This document shows positions 20,765 through 21,045 of a stretch of DNA of 21,045 nt, piece by piece (within the stretch, counting starts at the first letter, position 1; the number at the start of each line of letters is the position of its first letter). Location: contig DAOUWX010000011.1 of assembly GCA_030666935.1 (NCBI GenBank), positions 1-21,045 on the forward strand, read 5' to 3'. Below the pieces are notes generated by a model that was given only the letters and a program-made list of their open reading frames with translations, was not told the DNA's origin and made no database searches. This stretch comes from Atribacterota bacterium. Its GTDB lineage: Bacteria; Atribacterota; Phoenicimicrobiia; Phoenicimicrobiales; Phoenicimicrobiaceae. The position numbers and the translations under genes are program-made.

Positions 20765-20774
20765 AAGGTACCTT
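20765..20774. promoter_or_regulatory. Palindrome upstream of the operon
   Basis: AAGGTACCTT is a perfect 10-base palindrome 34 bases before the first gene's start, in the AT-rich leader. TATAAT-like words lie about 45 bases further upstream on the minus strand without a well-spaced -35 box. An operator role is only a possibility. Confidence 0.25.
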
Positions 20775-20912
20775 ATTTGTATTTAATATATTAGTTCTAA
20801 ATATGATAAAATAAAATTATAAGACTATAATAGAGGGCTAAATCTTAATTTAGTTTTGATACTATTATTTAATAAATATTGGATATCATTATTTTTATCT
20901 ATCGATAGATAC

Positions 20913-20932
20913 CCACGCCTTTACAGGCGTGG
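20913..20932. repeat. Subterminal hairpin of the IS200/IS605 element
   Basis: CCACGCC (20913-20919), loop TTTACA, GGCGTGG (20926-20932): a perfect stem five bases beyond the end of the TnpA gene, as expected for a TnpA-recognised end. A close relative occurs at 15207-15225. Confidence 0.75.
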
Positions 20933-20937
20933 TACTT

Positions 20938-21045
20938 TCAAAACTCAAGCTTTGCTTGTCCTGTTTCTTCCTTTTCTTGTGATTCTACGTATCTTCGGAT
21001 CACTTCTTCGTTTATCCCTACCGTAGATACAAAATACCCTTTACC
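20938..21045 (-). CDS. tnpA: IS200/IS605-family transposase TnpA, C-terminal fragment
   Basis: 35 codons before TGA 20940-20938. The product reads GKGYFVSTVGINEEVIRRYV, then ESQEKEETGQAKLEF. The Y-F-V-x-T-V-G-x-N-x-x-V-I-x-x-Y segment is the conserved C-terminal helix of small Y1 HUH transposases of the IS200/IS605 group. These cut and rejoin single-stranded DNA at hairpin ends. The catalytic HUH motif and tyrosine lie outside the window or nearly so, and intactness cannot be judged. Confidence 0.85.
   Translation of the reverse strand, partial: GKGYFVSTVGINEEVIRRYVESQEKEETGQAKLEF

Larger units (their letters stand above)
20905..21045 (-). mobile_element. IS200/IS605-family insertion sequence, partial (runs off the window)
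   Basis: Hairpin end plus C-terminal part of the Y1-type transposase gene. The exact outer boundary cannot be fixed without the other end; it should lie a few bases to the left of the hairpin. The element borders the three-gene operon directly. Confidence 0.75.

Overview
The window is AT-rich bacterial DNA. Its ribosome-binding sites are clear (AAGGAGG-type), most genes are single or in short operons, and mobile-element remnants and stress or conflict genes are frequent. No rRNA, tRNA or CRISPR array was recognised. The taxon cannot be fixed from this sequence; low GC and purine-rich Shine-Dalgarno sites fit a Firmicutes-like or low-GC candidate-phylum bacterium.

Layout, left to right: the N-terminal part of a CPBP-like membrane protein (minus); a decayed gene with an AT-hook tail; a divergent S-adenosylhomocysteine-hydrolase-like enzyme (minus, visibly richer in GC); a GNAT-like acyltransferase (minus); a GT4 glycosyltransferase (plus); an RDD membrane protein (minus); two tandem, recently duplicated mini membrane proteins (minus); an HTH-nucleotidyltransferase/HEPN toxin-antitoxin pair whose HEPN gene carries an in-frame amber codon (minus); an alpha/beta hydrolase and a small 4-TM protein (minus); an ICMT/PEMT-like methyltransferase (minus); a Fic protein (plus); a transposase-free IS200/IS605-type palindromic remnant; a membrane protein (minus); a three-gene operon (minus); and the C-terminal end of an IS200/IS605 TnpA at the right edge.

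The most promising candidate for an undescribed system is the operon at 16831-20731 (minus): a STAS-like/GHKL-ATPase protein, a stand-alone phosphoribosyltransferase-like protein, and an HD phosphohydrolase fused to an orotate-phosphoribosyltransferase-like domain. The stop and start codons of the first pair abut and the second pair overlap, so the three are probably made together. The domains point to sensing plus nucleotide or nucleobase chemistry, but the function is unknown.

The second striking feature is a dispersed repeat lying between nearly all genes and always in the same orientation. Each of eleven good copies has a hairpin (AGCCCTT...AAGGGCT) that reads as an intrinsic terminator for the minus strand, then a conserved core, then one of several alternative tails. 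One tail class is a 20-codon stretch with no indels in five copies and substitutions concentrated at synonymous positions, so it looks like coding sequence. On the other side of the hairpin most copies carry a second conserved minus-strand motif (AAGAAGGATTTTT...GTCGTATT). The result is a cassette-like array in which most minus-strand genes run into a repeat that terminates them.
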